Source: Eikenella sp. (lineage in GTDB: Bacteria; Pseudomonadota; Gammaproteobacteria; Burkholderiales; Neisseriaceae). From it: a stretch of DNA of 39,590 nucleotides. Shown here one piece after another: positions 1 through 8,883 of the stretch; position 1 is the first letter of the stretch; the number at the start of each line of letters is the position of its first letter. Made by a program: the position numbers and the translations under genes. The notes beneath the pieces were generated by a model. The model did not search any database. It was not told the DNA's origin and was given only the letters and a program-made list of their open reading frames with translations. The stretch spans positions 1 through 39,590 of the forward strand of contig JAUMZB010000018.1 in NCBI GenBank assembly GCA_030528345.1. Reading direction: 5' to 3'.

Positions 1-1
1 C

Positions 2-919
2 ATCAACAATGTGGTGGACGGCTATTTCCACATTGCCTACCTCAACCGCGCCATCGGCCTGCAAGAGCAGGCCATCGCCAACTACCAAAACATCCTGCGC
101 ATGGCCGAAAGCCGCCACCGCCACGGCAAGGTTGCGGCCAACGAACCGCTGCAGGCGCGCCAGGCGCTGTTGTCCGCCCAAGAGCAGTTGCGGCAATGGC
201 AGGAAGAGCGCGCCGCCGCCTGGAGCACCCTGCAGCAAATCCTCAACAGCGACCCCGGACAGCACCTTGCCCTCGATCCGGCACATTTCCGGCTGCCGGA
301 CGACAACGGCGGCGGGCCCAATCTGGACATCCCCATTGCCGCCCTCACCCACCGCCCCGATCTGCTCGCCGCCGAAGCGCGTTTGCAGGCCGCACTCAAA
401 AACCAAACCGCCCAATACCGCAGTTGGTATCCGCGCATCACCCTCAACGCCGCCCTAAGCCACAGCGCCAACCGCGCCGCCAATCTGTTTGACGTGCCGG
501 TACTCGGCGGCGGCATCGGCATCAGCCTGCCCTTCCTCAACTGGCCCACCCTGCGCTGGCAAAACCGCATCGCCGAAGCCGAATTCGAACAGGCCAAGCT
601 GGGTTTTGAGAAAGCCCTGCGCACCGGCCTGCACGAAGTGAACAACCACCACCGGCGCTACCGCCACAGCCGGCAACAGCAGCAACAGGCCGCCGAAAAC
701 CTGCGCCTGGCACAGGCCAACAGCCGTTATTACCAAGCGCGCTACCGGCACGGCCGCAGCAGCCTGCGCGACTGGCTGCAAGCACTCAACAGCGAATACG
801 CCGCCGAACACAGCCTGCTCCAAGCCCGCTACACCACCCTCAAACACGAAGCGATGATTTATAAAGCCATGGGCGGGCGTTATCAAAAAACCGAAGCCGG
901 CAGCCCGGCTTTCAGGTAG
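2..919 (+). CDS. Outer-membrane efflux protein, TolC/NodT-like (5'-truncated by window edge)
   Basis: This is the C-terminal 305 residues of an outer-membrane factor of an RND or MFS tripartite efflux pump. The frame is open to the window edge, so the true start lies upstream and the GTG at 11 is internal. The protein shows the long, Gln/Ala/Arg-rich amphipathic helices of the TolC alpha-barrel, for example the stretch around 660-760, and a central beta-strand segment with Gly-Gly-Gly-Ile-Gly-Ile-Ser-Leu-Pro, typical of the family's second half. Its partners (periplasmic adaptor and inner-membrane pump) would be upstream, outside the window. The TAG stop at 917-919 lies inside a DNA uptake sequence (911-922). 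Family assignment is good; the transported substrate cannot be told. Confidence 0.85.
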   Translation: MNNVVDGYFHIAYLNRAIGLQEQAIANYQNILRMAESRHRHGKVAANEPLQARQALLSAQEQLRQWQEERAAAWSTLQQILNSDPGQHLALDPAHFRLPDDNGGGPNLDIPIAALTHRPDLLAAEARLQAALKNQTAQYRSWYPRITLNAALSHSANRAANLFDVPVLGGGIGISLPFLNWPTLRWQNRIAEAEFEQAKLGFEKALRTGLHEVNNHHRRYRHSRQQQQQAAENLRLAQANSRYYQARYRHGRSSLRDWLQALNSEYAAEHSLLQARYTTLKHEAMIYKAMGGRYQKTEAGSPAFR

Positions 920-1080
920 CCTGAGCCATTGACAATCAACACAATGGTCACGGCAGCGTGATTCAATCTTACCTGCCGCCGCAATGCTTTCCTGAGCATA
1001 ACGATTTCGTCTTTTCCGCTAACCGTGCTGAACATTGGGCTTTGCGCTTCATGGCCGTCCCACGGGGATTTCCTGCGGTC

Positions 1081-1240
1081 ACGCGGCCACTTACTTTCTT
1101 TGCTCCGCCAAAGAAAGTAAGCAAAGAAAGGCGGCCGCGGTTGCCGGTTTGCTGCGCAAACTGCCCTCTCTCCACAGGCTTTTCGGGGCGGCCGCCAGTC
1201 GCTGCGCGCCAAGGGCAGCCTTGTTTCCCCGAAAAACCTG
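1081..1240. repeat. Palindromic interspersed-repeat-like region in a 536-bp spacer
   Basis: The spacer 920-1455 has no convincing gene. It contains two strong inverted repeats. The first is TTACTTTCTTTG (1091-1102) against CAAAGAAAGTAA (1109-1120) with a 6-nt loop; a further copy of GCAAAGAAAG follows at 1121-1130. The second is CAGGCTTTTCGGGG (1175-1188) against CCCCGAAAAACCTG (1227-1240), with one mismatch. No T-tract follows, so a simple terminator is unlikely. Very similar TTACTTTCTTTG-type palindromes are scattered between genes in many proteobacteria, so this is probably a REP-like element; that comparison is from memory. Confidence 0.55.
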
Positions 1241-1455
1241 CTCCGTTCGGCGGCGCCAGCGGACGGGCTGGCATAGTGAAAATGGCTGAAGGGTCAAAAT
1301 TCAAAAAATCTAACGGGTATCAACAATTTCAAAATCGCACCCATCATCAACAGCCCCTACCCGCCAGCCCCACAACAACGTCCGTTTTATTCAATACGCC
1401 CCACCCGCCCATCGGCCATGATGCCGCTCCCGCAATACCGATATAGGAGACGGCT

Positions 1456-2040
1456 ATGCCCGAATGGACTTGGTGGGGCTCGGTGTTGGGCTTCGCCCTC
1501 GCTTCTTCCATTTCGCCCGGACCGGTGAACCTGCTCACTCTGAGCAACACCTTATCGGGCTACCTGAACAACAGTTTCCGCTTCATCAGCGGTGCCACCG
1601 TCGGCTTTATGCTGCAACTACTGATACTCGGCACCGCCCTGCAGCAGCTGCTGCGCGCCTGGCCGTGGCTGGAGACCGCGCTGCACATCGGCGGCGTACT
1701 GTTTTTGCTGTGGCTGGCCTGGCTGCTGTGGCGCGACAGCGGGCAGTTGGACGATACGCGCCGCCGGCCGGCCGATTGGCACACCGGCTTGGCGCTGCAA
1801 TGGCTCAATCCCAAAGCCTATCTGGCCTCTGCGGCGGCGGTGGGGCTGTATGCCGGCGGCAGCGCGCTGCATCTGTATTGGCTCACGGCGGTGTACGGCG
1901 TGGTGTGCTGGCTGTCTTTAGCCGCTTGGATCGGTTTGGGCTGCCTGCTGCGCCGCCATGCACAATCGCCGGCGCGGATACGGACGCTCAACCGTTTATT
2001 GAGCATGCTCTTGCTGTTGAGCATCGGTTTGATGTTGTGA
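1456..2040 (+). CDS. LysE/RhtB-family amino-acid exporter
   Basis: A 194-residue inner-membrane protein with about six hydrophobic segments. It matches the LysE/RhtB family in length and in the N-terminal Ser-Pro-Gly-Pro-Val-Asn motif near residues 20-25, then Gly-Ala-Thr-Val-Gly-Phe. The family exports amino acids or related small metabolites by proton-driven antiport; the substrate here is unknown. The start is supported by AGGAG at 1446-1450. The last 45 bases overlap the 3' end of the AraC-type gene on the other strand, so the two genes are convergent and tail-overlapping. An 11/12 DUS match at about 1557 is translated as Gly-Tyr-Leu-Asn. Confidence 0.85.
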   Translation: MPEWTWWGSVLGFALASSISPGPVNLLTLSNTLSGYLNNSFRFISGATVGFMLQLLILGTALQQLLRAWPWLETALHIGGVLFLLWLAWLLWRDSGQLDDTRRRPADWHTGLALQWLNPKAYLASAAAVGLYAGGSALHLYWLTAVYGVVCWLSLAAWIGLGCLLRRHAQSPARIRTLNRLLSMLLLLSIGLML

Positions 2041-2802
2041 ATACAGCCCCGGCGTTACCGCCAGCGAGCGTTTGAACAGGCGCTGGAAATGCGCCTGATC
2101 GGCAAAGCCGAAAGTATGGGCGGCCTCGGCCAGCGGCATGCCCTGGCGAATCGCGGCTTGGGCTCTGGCCAAACGGCGGCTGAGCAGCCATTGGTGCGGG
2201 CTCATGCCGCTGGCGGCCAAACGGCGCGACAATTGGCGGCGGCTGATGCCCGCCGCCTGCGCCCAGGCATCGGCATCTTGCACCAGCGGCGTCTGCCCGT
2301 CGTCCAATATGGCGAGCAAAGATCGCCAGGCAAGCGGCGGCGGGGTGTGCGCCGCCTGTTGTTTCAAGGCTGCGACCACCGCCTGCCAAGCCGCCCTGCC
2401 TTGGCCGTCGCCCTGTTTGGCCGAACGCAGCAAGGCCAGCATGGCCGCGCTTAGACGGCGGCTGCGCAACGGGGCACCGTCGGCCAAGGCATCGGCCGCA
2501 CCCGCCAGCGTCTGCCGGAAATCGGCGGGCGGGATATAGCACATCATATAGTGCCAAACGCCCGCCTGATGCGGATTGCAGGCGTGCGGGGTGTCCGGCG
2601 GCACCAGCATGGCGCTGCCGCGGCGGGCGGCATATTGGTGCCGGCCGCAGCGGTACAGCGTGTGCCCGCGCAACACCAAGCCCAGCGACCAGGTGTTGTG
2701 GGTATGCAGGCCGTAGGCAATGCCGCCGCCCGCGCCGCAGCGGATTTCCCAGCCGGGCAACTCGGGCGGACGGTAAAAACGGTGCTGCGCCACAGCGGAC
2801 AA
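1996..2802 (-). CDS. AraC-family transcriptional regulator
   Basis: A 268-residue regulator. The N-terminal half looks like a cupin sensor domain (motif near Thr-His-Asn-Thr-Trp-Ser-Leu-Gly, with a Pro-Pro-Asp-Thr-Pro-His turn). The C-terminal ~100 residues form the double helix-turn-helix, with Ile-Ser-Arg-Arg-Gln-Leu-Ser-Arg in the first recognition helix and Phe-Gly-Phe-Ala-Asp-Gln-Ala-His-Phe-Gln-Arg-Leu-Phe-Lys in the family signature. The only start that keeps the full domain is a TTG at 2802-2800, directly after the TGA of the upstream GlcG-like gene, so translation is probably coupled. A GTG nine bases further in is an alternative start. Likely targets are the neighbouring exporter or its own operon; this is inference. 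Confidence 0.85.
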   Translation of the reverse strand: MSAVAQHRFYRPPELPGWEIRCGAGGGIAYGLHTHNTWSLGLVLRGHTLYRCGRHQYAARRGSAMLVPPDTPHACNPHQAGVWHYMMCYIPPADFRQTLAGAADALADGAPLRSRRLSAAMLALLRSAKQGDGQGRAAWQAVVAALKQQAAHTPPPLAWRSLLAILDDGQTPLVQDADAWAQAAGISRRQLSRRLAASGMSPHQWLLSRRLARAQAAIRQGMPLAEAAHTFGFADQAHFQRLFKRSLAVTPGLYSQHQTDAQQQEHAQ

Positions 2803-3204
2803 TCAGGCCAGCGCGGCCACGCCGGCTTTGGCGATTTGCGCGTCCTGCTCTTTGGCCACGCCCGATACGCCTACCGCGCCGATGGTGTGGCCGTCCACCA
2901 CCACCGGCACGCCGCCTTCCATGCAGCCCGAAAGCGGCGCCGTCAAAAACGCATAACGGCCGCCGTTGACCATGTCTTCAAACACCTTGGTTTCTTTGCG
3001 GCTGATGGCGGCGCTGCGGGCTTTTTCCAGCGACACCAGGCTGCCCATGGGCGCGCAGCCGTCCAAACGGGTCATGCCCAGCAGGAAACCGCCGTCGTCC
3101 ACCACGCTGATGGCCACATTCCAACCGTTTTTCTTGGCTTCGGCGGTGGCAGCGGCCAAAATGGCCTGCACTTCTTGTTCGCCCAAAATCGCTTTGCTTT
3201 GCAT
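2803..3204 (-). CDS. GlcG/HbpS-like (Haem_degrading-fold) protein
   Basis: A 133-residue protein of the GlcG/HbpS (DUF336) family. Seen features are the Val-Val-Asp-Asp-Gly-Gly motif, the Met-Thr-Arg-Leu-Asp-Gly-Cys segment, and the C-terminal Gly-Ala-Val-Gly-Val-Ser-Gly motif near the end. Members bind haem or corrinoids, or sit in glycolate and aromatic-degradation clusters without a firm biochemical role. The ATG at 3204 is preferred over one 24 bases upstream because GAAAGGAA sits at the right distance only from the former. The stop abuts the TTG start of the AraC-type gene, so both are probably one transcript. An inverted DUS pair lies upstream. Confidence 0.8.
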   Translation of the reverse strand: MQSKAILGEQEVQAILAAATAEAKKNGWNVAISVVDDGGFLLGMTRLDGCAPMGSLVSLEKARSAAISRKETKVFEDMVNGGRYAFLTAPLSGCMEGGVPVVVDGHTIGAVGVSGVAKEQDAQIAKAGVAALA

Positions 3205-3256
3205 GCTGATTCCTTTCGTTTCGTTCATTTAATCAATAGGGAATTCACCCCTTATG

Positions 3257-3295
3257 TTTTCAGGTAGCCTGACAAGGCAATAGGCTACCTGAAAC
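3257..3295. terminator. Inverted DUS pair (hairpin) between the GlcG-like gene and thiE
   Basis: TTTCAGGTAGCCT (about 3258-3270) and AGGCTACCTGAAA (3282-3294) form a 13-bp stem with an 11-nt loop. It lies in the 116-bp gap downstream of nothing on plus, but upstream of the GlcG-like gene and just after the thiE stop on minus. The TTTT at 3298-3301 is on the wrong side for a minus-strand T-tract, so termination strength is uncertain. Confidence 0.5.
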
Positions 3296-3320
3296 CGTTT
3301 TACCGTCTGTAATCCCGGCC

Positions 3321-3986
3321 TCAATCTTTCGGCCACAAAGCCTGAAATGCTTTTACCACCGAGACCGGATCGGCCGCTTCGGTGACCGCGCGCACCACCG
3401 CCAGCGAAGACACGCCGGTGGCCAGCACGTCGGCGGCATTGCCCAAATCGATGCCGCCTATGGCCACCGTGGGCGTGCTGCCGGCCTGAGCCACATAGCG
3501 GCGCAGATTGTCCAAGCCCTGCGGCACGGTGGGCATGGTTTTGGTGGTGGTGGCGAACACGGCGCCGCAGGCCACATAGCTGGGCTGCACCGCCAAAGCG
3601 CGCGCCAGCTCGGCATCGGAATGGGTGCTGATGCCCAAGCGGATGCCGGCCTCGCGCAAAGCAGGCAAATCGGCGCTATCCAAATCTTCCTGCCCCAAAT
3701 GCACGCCGTAAGCGCCCTCTTCCAGCGCCAAATGCCAATAATCGTTGATAAACAGCTGGCTGCCGCTGCCCTCAGCCGCGGCCACCGCACGGCGGACTTC
3801 CTGCCGCAAGGCCTCGCCGCTTAGGGTTTTGTTGCGCAGCTGCACGGTATCCGCCCCGGCGGCCACCATGCGTGCCACCCAATCGGCATCGGGCACCACG
3901 GCATAAAATTTCAGCGGCCGCAGCGGCGGCGGAAAGCCGGGCGTGGCCGGCGGATTCATCAAATTGGAAGCTGGGGCGTGGCTCAT
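3321..3986 (-). CDS. thiE: Thiamine-phosphate synthase
   Basis: A 221-residue TIM-barrel enzyme that joins hydroxymethylpyrimidine diphosphate and thiazole phosphate to make thiamine monophosphate in the cytosol. The ThiE hallmarks are present: Ala-Asp-Thr-Val-Gln-Leu-Arg-Asn-Lys, Phe-Ile-Asn-Asp-Tyr, Gly-Val-His-Leu-Gly-Gln-Glu-Asp, Gly-Ile-Ser-Thr-His-Ser, and Ala-Ile-Gly-Gly-Ile in the phosphate-binding loop. The ATG at 3986 has GGAG eight bases upstream and is preferred to the TTG one codon before it. The first ~25 residues are Pro-rich and not part of the core fold. It follows hemL on the same strand, with a 105-bp gap containing a DUS-based imperfect hairpin, so it may have its own promoter. 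Confidence 0.93.
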   Translation of the reverse strand: MSHAPASNLMNPPATPGFPPPLRPLKFYAVVPDADWVARMVAAGADTVQLRNKTLSGEALRQEVRRAVAAAEGSGSQLFINDYWHLALEEGAYGVHLGQEDLDSADLPALREAGIRLGISTHSDAELARALAVQPSYVACGAVFATTTKTMPTVPQGLDNLRRYVAQAGSTPTVAIGGIDLGNAADVLATGVSSLAVVRAVTEAADPVSVVKAFQALWPKD

Positions 3987-4016
3987 CAAACGGGCTCCAT
4001 CAACAAAATCAAATAC

Positions 4017-4086
4017 AGGCTACCTGAAAACCGGATTTTTACGCAGTACGCACATTTCTGCCCGCTGCATAGTTTTCAGCTAGCCT
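4017..4086. repeat. DUS and degenerate inverted DUS between hemL and thiE
   Basis: A perfect AGGCTACCTGAA (4017-4028) faces a one-mismatch inverted copy, TTTTCAGCTAGCCT (4073-4086). Together they could form a 14-bp stem with one mismatch and a long loop. It lies just after the hemL stop, so it may reduce read-through into thiE. Confidence 0.5.
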
Positions 4087-4094
4087 GCCGGCCG

Positions 4095-5378
4095 TCAGGC
4101 GGCCATATCAGCAAACACCGCCCGCGCCGCCGCCACGGTTTCGTCTATCAATTCGGGCGTATGCGCGGCCGACATAAAGCAGGCTTCGAAGGCGGAGGGG
4201 CCGAAGGCCACCTGCCGCGCCAGCATGCCGTGGAAGAAACGCTTGAAGGCCTCGGTGTCGGTGCGCGCCATATCGTTGTAGCTCTTGGGCAGGAAGTCGG
4301 CGAAATACAGGCCGAACATGCCGCCTTCGCAGTCGGTTTGAAACGGCACGCCGGCCGCATCGGCGGCGGCCTGGAAACCTGCCGTCAGGCGGCGGGTGTT
4401 CTCGGCGAGTTGTTCGTAAAAACCGTCGCGGCGGATGATTTCCAGCGTTTTCAGGCCGGCCGCCACCGCCACCGGATTGCCCGACAGCGTGCCGGCCTGA
4501 TACACGCCGCCCAAAGGCGAGATGCAGGCCATAATGTCTTTGCGTCCGCCAAACGCCGCCAAGGGCATGCCGCCGCCGATCACCTTGCCTAGGGTGGTGA
4601 GGTCGGGCGTGATGCCGTGCAGCGATTGGGTGCCGCCCAAGGCCACGCGGAAACCGGTCATCACTTCGTCGTAAATCAGCACGCTGCCGTGCTCGGCGGT
4701 TAAGCGGCGCAGTTCGCGCACAAATTCGGGCGTGGCGCGCACCAGATTCATATTGCCGGCAATCGGCTCCAAAATCACGCAGGCGATGTCTTCGCCCAAC
4801 TCGGCAAAGGTTTGCTGCAGGGCGGCCACATCGTTATAGGGCAGCACCAGGGTGTGGCGGGTGCAATCGGCCGGCACGCCGGCGGAGCTGGGGTTGCCGA
4901 AGGTGAGCAGGCCGCTGCCGGCCTTTACCAGCAGGCTGTCGGAATGGCCGTGGTAGCAGCCTTCGAATTTGATGATGGTGTCGCGGCCGGTAAAGCCGCG
5001 CGCCAGACGGATGGCCGACATGGTGGCCTCGGTGCCGGAACTCACCAAGCGCACCTGCTCCACGCCGGGCAGCAGGCCGGCAATGGCTTCGGCAATCAGG
5101 ATTTCGCCTTCGGTGGGCGCGCCGAACGACAAGCCGTCAAGCGCGGCTTCGCGCACCGCGTCGATTACTTCGGGATGGGCATGGCCGACGATGGCCGGCC
5201 CCCAAGAGCCGACGTAATCGATATAGCGGGTGCCGGCTTCGTCCCACACATACGCCCCTTCGGCTTTGCGGATAAAGCGCGGCACGCCGCCCACGCTGCC
5301 GAAGGCTCTGACGGGAGAATTGACGCCGCCGGGAATCACGGCTTTGGCGCGTTCGAAAAGCTGTTCATTGCGGTTCAT
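4095..5378 (-). CDS. hemL: Glutamate-1-semialdehyde 2,1-aminomutase
   Basis: A 427-residue PLP-dependent class III aminotransferase-fold enzyme that converts glutamate-1-semialdehyde to 5-aminolevulinate, the second step of the C5 haem pathway. The N-terminus carries [13 protein letters not shown], diagnostic for HemL. Also present are Ser-Ser-Gly-Thr-Glu-Ala in the PLP phosphate site, Tyr-Asp-Glu-Val-Met-Thr-Gly-Phe-Arg, and the Schiff-base lysine in Thr-Leu-Gly-Lys-Val-Ile-Gly-Gly-Gly. Length is normal for the family. GAGG sits upstream of the ATG. A perfect DUS (5435-5446) lies in the gap between it and the acyltransferase gene upstream. Confidence 0.96.
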   Translation of the reverse strand: MNRNEQLFERAKAVIPGGVNSPVRAFGSVGGVPRFIRKAEGAYVWDEAGTRYIDYVGSWGPAIVGHAHPEVIDAVREAALDGLSFGAPTEGEILIAEAIAGLLPGVEQVRLVSSGTEATMSAIRLARGFTGRDTIIKFEGCYHGHSDSLLVKAGSGLLTFGNPSSAGVPADCTRHTLVLPYNDVAALQQTFAELGEDIACVILEPIAGNMNLVRATPEFVRELRRLTAEHGSVLIYDEVMTGFRVALGGTQSLHGITPDLTTLGKVIGGGMPLAAFGGRKDIMACISPLGGVYQAGTLSGNPVAVAAGLKTLEIIRRDGFYEQLAENTRRLTAGFQAAADAAGVPFQTDCEGGMFGLYFADFLPKSYNDMARTDTEAFKRFFHGMLARQVAFGPSAFEACFMSAAHTPELIDETVAAARAVFADMAA

Positions 5379-5475
5379 AAAGGCCTCGCGTTGGTGGAGA
5401 TTCGAATGTTCTGGGTGGGATTGTAAGCCTGTGCAGGCTACCTGAAAGACCGGCGGCCCGTTTGTTTGATGCCGG

Positions 5476-6243
5476 TCAATGCTGCGCCACGGTATCGCGG
5501 ATAAAGCTTTCCGCCCGGTCTTTCAGCAGGAAACGGCCGTTTTCCGCCATCCGGTCTTCGTTGTCCAGCAGCAGCGGCGCGGAAAAATCGGCGCGGATGG
5601 TGATGGCCGGCAGCGACACGATGCGCCACAGCGACACCAACAAGTTCATGTCGCCCACATAGGCGGGCTTGGTGCTGCGGTTGCCCAAATGGTCGTAATA
5701 ACGCAGGCTCAGCGCCATCACCGGCGTGCCGCTTTCCGCCGCCGGCTGGAACAGCGCCGCCTTAAACGGCAGCGTGGTCAGGCCGTGGCCGGTTTTGGCT
5801 TCGGGAAAAAAAGACACCGTACGCCCTTCGGCCAGCGCCTTGGCCACCGCTTCGTTAATCGGCCGCACGTCGTGGCGGCTGTCGCGGTTGATGAACACCG
5901 TACCGGCGCGCGCCACCGCCGAACCGATCAGCGGCCAGGAACGGATTTGGCGCTTGCCGACAAACACGGTGGGATACAGCGCCATCATGGCGAATACGTC
6001 CAGCCAGGAAACGTGGTTGGCCACACCCAGAAACACCGGCGGCAATGCCAAATCCGGCGGCCCGTCCACTTCGATACGCAGAACCGCCAACAGGCGGCGG
6101 GCGGTGTTTTGCAAGATGGCGCGGCTTTTTTCGCCGTAATCGGCCGGCAGAAAAAGCAGGCGCAGCGCAGCGGCGAAAAACCACAGCAACACACGGAACA
6201 TGCGCCAAAAGCGCACGGGCAGGGAAGTGGAGTAATCGTTCAT
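5476..6243 (-). CDS. plsC: 1-acyl-sn-glycerol-3-phosphate acyltransferase-like (PlsC/NlaA family)
   Basis: A 255-residue membrane-anchored lysophospholipid acyltransferase. It has an N-terminal hydrophobic helix, motif I Asn-His-Val-Ser-Trp-Leu-Asp (the catalytic His-x4-Asp), motif II Gly-Thr-Val-Phe-Ile-Asn-Arg, and a motif III variant Phe-Phe-Pro-Glu-Ala-Lys-Thr in place of the usual Phe-Pro-Glu-Gly-Thr. The family transfers an acyl chain to lysophosphatidate to give phosphatidate, but the variant motif means another lysophospholipid substrate is possible. It starts 26 bases after mutM on the same strand, so they are probably co-transcribed. The ATG at 6243 is preferred over the preceding TTG; no strong ribosome site is seen. 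Confidence 0.85.
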   Translation of the reverse strand: MNDYSTSLPVRFWRMFRVLLWFFAAALRLLFLPADYGEKSRAILQNTARRLLAVLRIEVDGPPDLALPPVFLGVANHVSWLDVFAMMALYPTVFVGKRQIRSWPLIGSAVARAGTVFINRDSRHDVRPINEAVAKALAEGRTVSFFPEAKTGHGLTTLPFKAALFQPAAESGTPVMALSLRYYDHLGNRSTKPAYVGDMNLLVSLWRIVSLPAITIRADFSAPLLLDNEDRMAENGRFLLKDRAESFIRDTVAQH

Positions 6244-6269
6244 CAATCAGTGGAGAGGAAAGACAAAGG

Positions 6270-7091
6270 TCAATGCTGGCAAACCGGGCAATAGAAACTG
6301 CTGCGCTGGCCCAAAACTGCCTTGGCCACCGGCGTGCCGCACACGCGGCAGGCTTCGCCCGCACGGCCGTAAACTTGGTATTGCTGTTGGAAATAACCGC
6401 TTTGGCCGTCGCTGTTAACGAAGTCGCGCAGCGTACTGCCGCCGGCGGCCAAGGCGCGTTGCAGCACGGCGCGCACTTCTCCGCACAAACGGCGGCATTC
6501 CGCTTCGCTCAATCCGCCGGCCGGCCGGAAGGGCGAAATGCCGGCGGCAAACAAGGCCTCGTTGGCATAAATATTGCCCACCCCCACCACCACGGCATTG
6601 TCCATCAAGGCGGTTTTGATCGGGCTTTTGCGGCGCTCGAGCGCGGCTTTCAGGTAGCCTGCGTCAAACGCCTCCGCCAGCGGCTCGGGACCCAGGTTTT
6701 GCAACAGCGGATGGTGCTCGGCCGCGCCGGCAAACCATAAAATCGCGCCGAAGCGGCGCGGATCGCGGAAGCGCAGCACAGTGCCGTCTTCTGCGGTGAA
6801 ATCGGCATGGTCGTGCTTGCCCGGCGGCGGCACATGCTCGGGCGCATAAATGCGCAAACTGCCCGACATGCCCAAATGCACCAACATCACGCCGTGCGCA
6901 AATTCAAACAACAGGTATTTGGCGCGGCGGCGGATGCGCAGAATGCGGCTGCCCGCCAATTGGTTTGCCAAATCCGCCGGCACCGGCCAGCGCAGTTTTG
7001 CCTGCCGCACCGCCACCGCACACACGGTTTTGCCTTCGATATGCGGCGCAATGCCGCAACGGGTGGTTTCGACTTCCGGTAATTCGGGCAT
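6270..7091 (-). CDS. mutM: Formamidopyrimidine-DNA glycosylase (8-oxoguanine repair)
   Basis: A 273-residue bifunctional DNA glycosylase/AP lyase that removes 8-oxoguanine and formamidopyrimidines. The start must be the ATG at 7091, since the mature protein begins Pro-Glu-Leu-Pro-Glu-Val-Glu-Thr, where the N-terminal proline is the catalytic nucleophile and the next Glu the acid. Lys58 (Arg-Arg-Ala-Lys-Tyr-Leu-Leu) is the conserved beta-hairpin lysine. A C-terminal zinc finger has two Cys-x2-Cys pairs in the last ~25 residues. A perfect DUS at 6649-6660 is translated as Gly-Tyr-Leu-Lys within the protein. It is divergent from truB across 157 bp. Confidence 0.96.
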   Translation of the reverse strand: MPELPEVETTRCGIAPHIEGKTVCAVAVRQAKLRWPVPADLANQLAGSRILRIRRRAKYLLFEFAHGVMLVHLGMSGSLRIYAPEHVPPPGKHDHADFTAEDGTVLRFRDPRRFGAILWFAGAAEHHPLLQNLGPEPLAEAFDAGYLKAALERRKSPIKTALMDNAVVVGVGNIYANEALFAAGISPFRPAGGLSEAECRRLCGEVRAVLQRALAAGGSTLRDFVNSDGQSGYFQQQYQVYGRAGEACRVCGTPVAKAVLGQRSSFYCPVCQH

Positions 7092-7190
7092 GATGGCGCC
7101 AAGCAGCAAAAAACGCGCAGTTTAGACGGACGGCCGCAATAAATCAACGCGCTAAAAGCGGCCGCCTGCCGGCCGACACCGATGTTGCCC

Positions 7191-7218
7191 TTGCCAGGAT
7201 AGGGAAATGTAATAGAAT
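7191..7218 (+). promoter_or_regulatory. Likely sigma-70 promoter of truB
   Basis: TTGCCA (7191-7196) and TAGAAT (7213-7218) are separated by 16 bp, about 30 bp upstream of the truB start. This is a reasonable housekeeping promoter match in an otherwise GC-rich gap. Confidence 0.5.
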
Positions 7219-7248
7219 CGCCCCCTTTTCCCGCAACGGTTTCTGCCC

Positions 7249-8148
7249 ATGTCCTCCGCCAAACGTCCGCTCAACGGCGTGCTGCTGCTCGACAAACCGC
7301 AAGGCGTATCCAGCAACACCGCCCTGCAACAGGCCCGCCGCCTCTACCGCGCCGCCAAAGCCGGCCACACCGGCGTGCTCGACCCGCTGGCCACCGGCCT
7401 GTTGCCCGTCTGCTTCGGCGAAGCCACCAAGTTCGCCCAATACCTGCTCGACGCCGACAAAGCCTATACCGCCGCCCTCAAACTGGGCGAAGCCACCACC
7501 ACGGGCGATGCCGAAGGCGAGATCATCGCCCGCGCCGAGCGGCCCGTTGCCCTGCCCGAATTCCAAGCCGCCTGCATACGCTTCACCGGCTCCATCCGCC
7601 AAGTGCCGCCGATGTTTTCCGCCCTCAAGCACAAAGGCCGCCCGCTCTACGAATACGCCCGCCGAGGCATCGAAATCGAACGCCCCGCCCGCAACATCAC
7701 CATTTACGCCATCGACATCCGCGAATTCGCCCCGCCGCATGCCGTTATCGACGTGCGCTGCAGCAAAGGCACCTACATCCGCACCCTGGCCGAAGACCTG
7801 GCCAAACACTTGGGCAGCTTCGCCCACCTCACCGCCCTGCGCCGCACCGCCACTGCCGGCTTCGACATCGCCGACAGCCACACCCTGCCCCAACTGGCCG
7901 AACTCGACGATGCCGCCCGCGACGCCCTGCTGCTGCCCTGCGACGTTTTGGTGCAACACCTGCCTGCCGTAGCGCTGGACGACACCGCCGCCCAAAGGCT
8001 GCGCCACGGCCAAACCCCGCCCGCCGGCGAGGGCACGCCCGAACACACGCCCCTGCGCGCCTACGCGCCCGGCGGCCGCTTTATCGGTCTGATACAGGCA
8101 CACTCAGGCTACCTGAAAGCCCTGCGCCTGCTCAACACCGCGGCCTGA
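7249..8148 (+). CDS. truB: tRNA pseudouridine-55 synthase
   Basis: A 299-residue enzyme that isomerises U55 in the T-loop of tRNAs. Seen: the N-terminal Gly-Val-Leu-Leu-Leu-Asp-Lys-Pro motif; the catalytic Asp45 in Gly-His-Thr-Gly-Val-Leu-Asp-Pro-Leu-Ala-Thr-Gly-Leu-Leu-Pro; the Tyr-Thr-Ala-Ala-Leu-Lys-Leu-Gly strand; and Pro-Pro-Met-Phe-Ser-Ala-Leu-Lys. The C-terminal tail matches the PUA-like extension. A perfect DUS (8106-8117) near the end encodes Gly-Tyr-Leu-Lys. In many bacteria truB follows infB-rbfA; here it stands alone, divergent from mutM. Confidence 0.96.
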   Translation: MSSAKRPLNGVLLLDKPQGVSSNTALQQARRLYRAAKAGHTGVLDPLATGLLPVCFGEATKFAQYLLDADKAYTAALKLGEATTTGDAEGEIIARAERPVALPEFQAACIRFTGSIRQVPPMFSALKHKGRPLYEYARRGIEIERPARNITIYAIDIREFAPPHAVIDVRCSKGTYIRTLAEDLAKHLGSFAHLTALRRTATAGFDIADSHTLPQLAELDDAARDALLLPCDVLVQHLPAVALDDTAAQRLRHGQTPPAGEGTPEHTPLRAYAPGGRFIGLIQAHSGYLKALRLLNTAA

Positions 8149-8244
8149 ACACAATATTACACGGCCGCCGCGTGATTTTCCGCCGGCCGCCACCATTTGG
8201 GCAGGCAATTCCCTTTCCTTACTACCGCCATAACAGGTACCGCC

Positions 8245-8883
8245 ATGTCCCTCTTTACCCGGCAACAAGCCGAACGCCTGAGCGCCCTGCTCGACAAACA
8301 CGGCAACCACGGCGAAGCCATGCCGATAGACGAAGCCCAAGGCTTCCTGCTCGCCTGCATCAGCGGCCCCGACCCAAGCGGCTCCGCTTTCTGGCTGCCC
8401 CAAATCTTGGGCGACGACGACTTCACCGCTCAAGAGCGCGAAGAAATTGCCGCCCTCTTGGATGCCTGCGCCGCCCAGATGCGCCGCGATATGCAGCAAA
8501 ACGAATCGCCGCGGCTGACGCTCTTCACCGACGAAAACGGCCAGCCCGACTGGGGACCCGTCTGCGCCGCCTACCTTTACGCCCTAGACTGCCTGCCCAC
8601 CGACTGGTTCGCCGCCCTCAACGACGAAAACTTCGAAGACCTGCTCTTTCCCGTGATGGCCTTCGGCGACGTTTACGAAGAAGGCGAAGTGGTGCTCAGC
8701 GAGCAAGACCTGGCCGAACTGCGCCAAGAACTGCCCGATGTCTTCACCGCCGCCTACCGCTACTGGCAGGCCGTCATCCGCAAGCCTCAGCCCGCACGCC
8801 GCGCCCAAAAAACCGGCCGCAACGACCCCTGCCCCTGCAACAGCGGCAAAAAATACAAAGCCTGCTGCGGTAAACACGCATGA
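8245..8883 (+). CDS. YecA/UPF0149-family protein with SEC-C zinc motif
   Basis: A 212-residue cytosolic protein. The first ~160 residues form an acidic, helical UPF0149/YecA-type domain (Asp-Glu-Ala-Gln-Gly-Phe-Leu-Leu-Ala near the start). The last ~22 residues are a SEC-C metal-binding motif, Arg-Asn-Asp-Pro-Cys-Pro-Cys-x8-Cys-Cys, as found at the SecA C-terminus. E. coli YecA has been linked to ribosome and SecA-like interactions; its exact role is not settled. The ATG at 8245 is chosen over an in-frame ATG 48 bases upstream because the family N-terminus begins here and AGG lies just ahead. The stop overlaps the next start as ATGA, showing coupling. Confidence 0.85.
   Translation: MSLFTRQQAERLSALLDKHGNHGEAMPIDEAQGFLLACISGPDPSGSAFWLPQILGDDDFTAQEREEIAALLDACAAQMRRDMQQNESPRLTLFTDENGQPDWGPVCAAYLYALDCLPTDWFAALNDENFEDLLFPVMAFGDVYEEGEVVLSEQDLAELRQELPDVFTAAYRYWQAVIRKPQPARRAQKTGRNDPCPCNSGKKYKACCGKHA

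Noticed and set aside
958..1446. 162-codon plus frame in the spacer before the LysE gene
   Set aside because: It runs through two palindromic repeats, has no ribosome site and no family features.
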